64,000 nucleotides of DNA, taken from Paraflavitalea sp. CAU 1676 (GTDB lineage Bacteria; Bacteroidota; Bacteroidia; Chitinophagales; Chitinophagaceae). Where the stretch lies: contig NZ_JARHUJ010000002.1 of NCBI RefSeq assembly GCF_029223285.1, positions 248,001-312,000 on the forward strand, in the 5' to 3' direction. The notes beneath the pieces were generated by a model, which saw only the letters and a program-made list of their open reading frames with translations, ran no database searches and was not told where the DNA came from. How positions within the stretch are numbered: position 1 is the first letter of the stretch; each line of letters begins with the position of its first letter. A program made the translations under genes and the position numbers. This document shows, one piece after another, positions 61,168 to 64,000 of the stretch.

Positions 61168-63837
61168 TTACCTCACAAACCGATAGGTGCATTTTATCAG
61201 GAAGATATTTCTTGCCTGTTCATTGCTGAAGGCATTTTTGGTGAGGCTTTCTCCCAGGGGGCGGTCAATGTCTGCAGATGCATCTGGTGTATTGCCCTGC
61301 GACCATACGAGGTATAGCTCAGACCCTGGCTTGTATTCCCACCGTACTACGAAGTTGGAGCGGAACTGTACGAAATTGAAATCGGGCTTATTGAATGAGT
61401 AATCGGTGTTGCCGTCTCCATTTTCGTCTACTTCGAATTTGCCATTGGTGTATTTAATCTCATTGGGGCTGTATTGGTGAAAGCGATCATTGTATTTATT
61501 CGCCAACGGATCTGATACATAGGCGAAATGGTCATAGAGCGGCCGGGTAGTATAGGGTTGTCCGTAATACTGGAGCGTAAGATCGGGTGTGATGTTGTAG
61601 CTAAGGCGGCCGGTAAAGCGCAGGGTATTCTGTTTTACTTCTCCCACGATGGTGCGGGTGGTTCCGTTATAATCTGCGGTACTCACGTATTGATCCTGGC
61701 GGCGCCAGTATTCGCTATAGCCGGCATCGAAGCTGATGCGCAATGCATTGATGGGTTGATAGTTGATGCCGGCGCCATAATCGTGGTTGCGGACAGTGTT
61801 GTCGAAGCCCCAGCTATTGAACATGCTGAAGGCAAGAAATACTTTTTTGCGGGAGTCAGTGTTTAAGTAAATGTTATGGTTGAGCGAACCAGGCTGGCGC
61901 ATTGAGGAGGTTCCCCGCAACGCGGTGTTGCTGACCTCATAGACATTCCAGGTGAGGCCTGTGCCTGCCTGATAATTGTTTTTGAAGGTAGCGTGTGTAT
62001 TGGTGTTGAAGGCCTGATAGAGGAACTGGCCGCCATAATCCCACCGTGACCAGTGGTTGTAGTTGATGCGTGCCTGGCGGAATACAGAGAAAGGGGTTTG
62101 CCATTGCATGCCTGCCCAGGCGAAATAGTTGATCTCGTTGGAGGTGAGCATGAAGCCGATATCGTTCAGCTCCAATTGGGGCGAGCGGAAGGTGAGGCCT
62201 GTTTCGAAGCGCAATATCTCGCCATGTTTGCCACGCCTGCCCCCGATCTTCCCAAAGCGTACAGTGCCACCGAGACCCGTGAGTGAGGTGCGATTGCTGT
62301 CGACCGATACTTCGGGTGCGTCGCCCCTTTGGAACAGGTGTTCGAAGGCGGTTTGTGTATTGAGGATGGCTTCTTTGCTACCTTGTACCTGGCTGAACAC
62401 GATGTTGCCGCGGAGGTACCAGGCGCGGTTCTTCCAATACTGGAGGAAATCGATGCCGCCGGAGTAGGCACTGCGGTGCAGGATATCGTTCAATCCTTTT
62501 TCACGGTTCACGGCGGTGAAGATGCCACCAATGATGGTGTTGCCGGACTTGATGTCTTTTTGTACGCGGCCTACAAAGTAGTTGCTGAATGGCTCTACCA
62601 GTTCTTTGCGGCGGTTGCCTGATTGGTCGATGGTGGCCATTTCGCGTTCGGTTACGCTTTCCAGTACGCCGATGCTCCAGCCTTTCTTTGTTTTGCCGCT
62701 GAATTTGGCGGCGCCAAGAATGGAGGTGTTCTGCGGGTATTTGAGGTATTCTCCGTTGTTGATGTTGGGGTAGCCGTGGGGGGAGCCGCCGATGCGGCGG
62801 GAGTAGAAGAGGAGGTCGGAGTCGTAATCGCCTCCGGCTTCAGATCCCGTCAGCTGGTATTCGAAGATGTTGCGGCTTTCGATGAAGAAGGGCCTGCGTT
62901 CGCCAAAGAAGTTCTGGAAGCCATCGATACGCACCTGGGAGGGGTCGGCTTCTACCTGACCGAAGTCGGGGTTGATGGTGAAGTCGAGGATAAGGTCGTT
63001 GGTGACGGCCAGTTTACCATCGAGACCCACGGTGATCTTTTTTTCGGAGCCCTTTGCGAAGGGATTGCCGGGTTCTTTTTTGTATTTATCGGCCTGGGCG
63101 ATGACGTAGGGGGCGATCTCGACCTGGCGATGCATGGGGATATTATTTAAGCCGTGAAGCTCTCCGAAGCGGCTGACCCACACGCCAGAGTTTTGGGGTA
63201 TATATTGCCAGTAAGACCTTTCTTCCTTGCGGAAGAGGCGGCGGTTTACCTGCAATCCCCAGACTTTATTGGCTTCATTTCCATAGCGCAGCTGGCTAAG
63301 GGGGATCTTTACCTCGGCGGTCCAGCCGTCTGTGGCCGTATGTGTTTTGGCGAACCAGATGGGGTTCCAGTTGGCATCCCAGTTGTTGCCATCGTTGGAG
63401 GCAAATTCGTCGCTGCGTACTCCGGAGGCGGAAAGGGTAAAGGAGAAGCAGGTACGAAGATCATGATAACTATCTATGTTGATCTCGACCCAGTCGCCGG
63501 GGAACTGATCGCGCCGGTCCATGCGACGTACGATGGAGTCGGGTGCCGAATCGTGACACCGATAGGCTACGTACAGGAATTTTTCGTCGTACATGATCTT
63601 GAAGCTGGTAGGATGGGAGGGGGCGTGGCCTTCGTTGGGCATCCACTGGGTAAAGTCGCCGCCCCATTGTACGGTATTCCAGGCTTCTTCGTCGGGTATG
63701 CCATCGAGGGTGACTGTGCCGGCTATGTGTTGGGTATAATAGTGCTTTCTGACGATTGCCGTGTCGCCCTTAACGGTCTGGGCGTTTGCAATTGTACAGG
63801 CTATACTAAAGAGAGCAAGCAGGGTGGTCTTGATCAT
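61168..63837 (-). CDS. DUF5916 outer-membrane-type protein with CBM9-like N-terminal domain
   Basis: 889 residues. Signal peptide (TTLLALFSIACTIANAQ), then a carbohydrate-binding family 9-like (DOMON-type) domain: 'AGTVTLDGIPDEEAW', 'FLYVAYRCHDSAPD' and 'DWVEINIDSYHD'. The DUF5916 part follows ('DFGQVEADPSQV', 'NFFGERRPFFIE', then a long aromatic beta-rich region to the end 'CTYRFVR'), probably a barrel. The family is common in Bacteroidota and linked to surface proteins; its substrate is not known. Convergent with the MGKQKG gene (41-bp gap) and monocistronic as far as seen. Confidence 0.9.
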   Translation of the reverse strand: MIKTTLLALFSIACTIANAQTVKGDTAIVRKHYYTQHIAGTVTLDGIPDEEAWNTVQWGGDFTQWMPNEGHAPSHPTSFKIMYDEKFLYVAYRCHDSAPDSIVRRMDRRDQFPGDWVEINIDSYHDLRTCFSFTLSASGVRSDEFASNDGNNWDANWNPIWFAKTHTATDGWTAEVKIPLSQLRYGNEANKVWGLQVNRRLFRKEERSYWQYIPQNSGVWVSRFGELHGLNNIPMHRQVEIAPYVIAQADKYKKEPGNPFAKGSEKKITVGLDGKLAVTNDLILDFTINPDFGQVEADPSQVRIDGFQNFFGERRPFFIESRNIFEYQLTGSEAGGDYDSDLLFYSRRIGGSPHGYPNINNGEYLKYPQNTSILGAAKFSGKTKKGWSIGVLESVTEREMATIDQSGNRRKELVEPFSNYFVGRVQKDIKSGNTIIGGIFTAVNREKGLNDILHRSAYSGGIDFLQYWKNRAWYLRGNIVFSQVQGSKEAILNTQTAFEHLFQRGDAPEVSVDSNRTSLTGLGGTVRFGKIGGRRGKHGEILRFETGLTFRSPQLELNDIGFMLTSNEINYFAWAGMQWQTPFSVFRQARINYNHWSRWDYGGQFLYQAFNTNTHATFKNNYQAGTGLTWNVYEVSNTALRGTSSMRQPGSLNHNIYLNTDSRKKVFLAFSMFNSWGFDNTVRNHDYGAGINYQPINALRISFDAGYSEYWRRQDQYVSTADYNGTTRTIVGEVKQNTLRFTGRLSYNITPDLTLQYYGQPYTTRPLYDHFAYVSDPLANKYNDRFHQYSPNEIKYTNGKFEVDENGDGNTDYSFNKPDFNFVQFRSNFVVRWEYKPGSELYLVWSQGNTPDASADIDRPLGESLTKNAFSNEQARNIFLIKCTYRFVR

Positions 63838-63870
63838 GTGTCAATGTTACACAGAGGTTCCGTTAGCAAG

Positions 63871-64000
63871 ATGGTAATTTTGACCAACGGCCAATTTTTC
63901 ATGATGTCAGGTGGGGGGAGGGGCAACTGTGTGGGGATAGCCTGTAGTCCGTCTGAGCAATGGGAGTATTGCAAGGTATTGGTGGATGAGTTTACTGATG
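63871..64000 (+). CDS. Possible 5' end of a gene running off the window
   Basis: An ATG at 63871 (another in frame at 63901) opens a frame that stays open for 43 codons to the edge; it reads MVILTNGQFFMMSGGGRGN and contains two Cys. No family is recognised and the start is only 33 bp from the divergent DUF5916 start, so it may be chance. The minus strand also has an open frame here. Confidence 0.25.
   Translation, partial: MVILTNGQFFMMSGGGRGNCVGIACSPSEQWEYCKVLVDEFTD

Noticed and set aside
1-64000. CRISPR, tRNA, rRNA or insertion sequence
   Set aside because: No spaced repeat array, no cloverleaf or rRNA signature and no transposase motif noticed by eye; a tRNAscan or ISfinder run would settle it.

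Overview
The window reads as chromosomal DNA from a Bacteroidota bacterium, most likely a member of the Chitinophagaceae (inference). The reasons are three SusC/RagA TonB-linked porins and two SusD lipoproteins, an ECF sigma/FecR/STN-SusC signalling cassette, families common in this group (DUF2490, DUF4159, DUF4974, DUF5916), and promoters matching the Bacteroidota pattern TTTG-N21-TAnnTTTG. I saw no rRNA or tRNA gene, CRISPR array, transposase or prophage. Most of the DNA is coding, with tight same-strand operons.

Layout. 1-4.8 kb: the 5' end of a LysR regulator, then a two-component pair, a TPR sensor kinase of the HisKA_2 type and a receiver-GAF-sigma54 AAA+ activator whose gene is broken by one in-frame TAA. 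5.1-14.9 kb: a redox/electrophile block. An eight-gene minus-strand operon (tandem-ABM protein, DJ-1/PfpI, bestrophin, Hsp31-like DJ-1/PfpI, exported alpha/beta hydrolase, aldehyde dehydrogenase, ABM monooxygenase, DUF2490 barrel) is flanked by a second tandem-ABM gene on one side and a divergent SDR plus zinc alcohol dehydrogenase on the other. 15-28 kb: two unknown genes, then sigma factor, FecR anti-sigma, STN-SusC, a second closely related SusC, SusD and a lipoprotein GH18 endo-N-acetylglucosaminidase with a beta/gamma-crystallin domain. This looks like a small N-glycan utilisation locus under trans-envelope control.

28-34 kb: a TPR protein and a TldD-TldE-TldD peptidase cluster. 34-42 kb: a MoxR AAA+/DUF58/BatA-like operon with a divergent DUF4159 gene. 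42.5-44.5 kb: a single large gene joining a GHKL ATPase domain to a Shedu-like PD-(D/E)xK nuclease domain, the best candidate here for an undescribed (possibly anti-phage) function. 44.6-46.4 kb: small genes, an imperfect 33-bp direct repeat, strong terminators and back-to-back promoters. 46.5-55.6 kb: a second SusC/SusD pair followed by an M14 carboxypeptidase-like protein and a Tat-exported GH28-like beta-helix protein. 55.6-59.7 kb: slipin/NfeD membrane pair and a DinB/MoaD-like/Asp-box operon. 59.7-64 kb: a 769-bp noncoding gap with five 11-bp phased repeats and a TGATCAGG palindrome, a small MGKQKG-family protein, a large DUF5916 outer-membrane-type protein, and the possible start of another gene.

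Functional calls come from motifs and family knowledge read by eye; no search was run.
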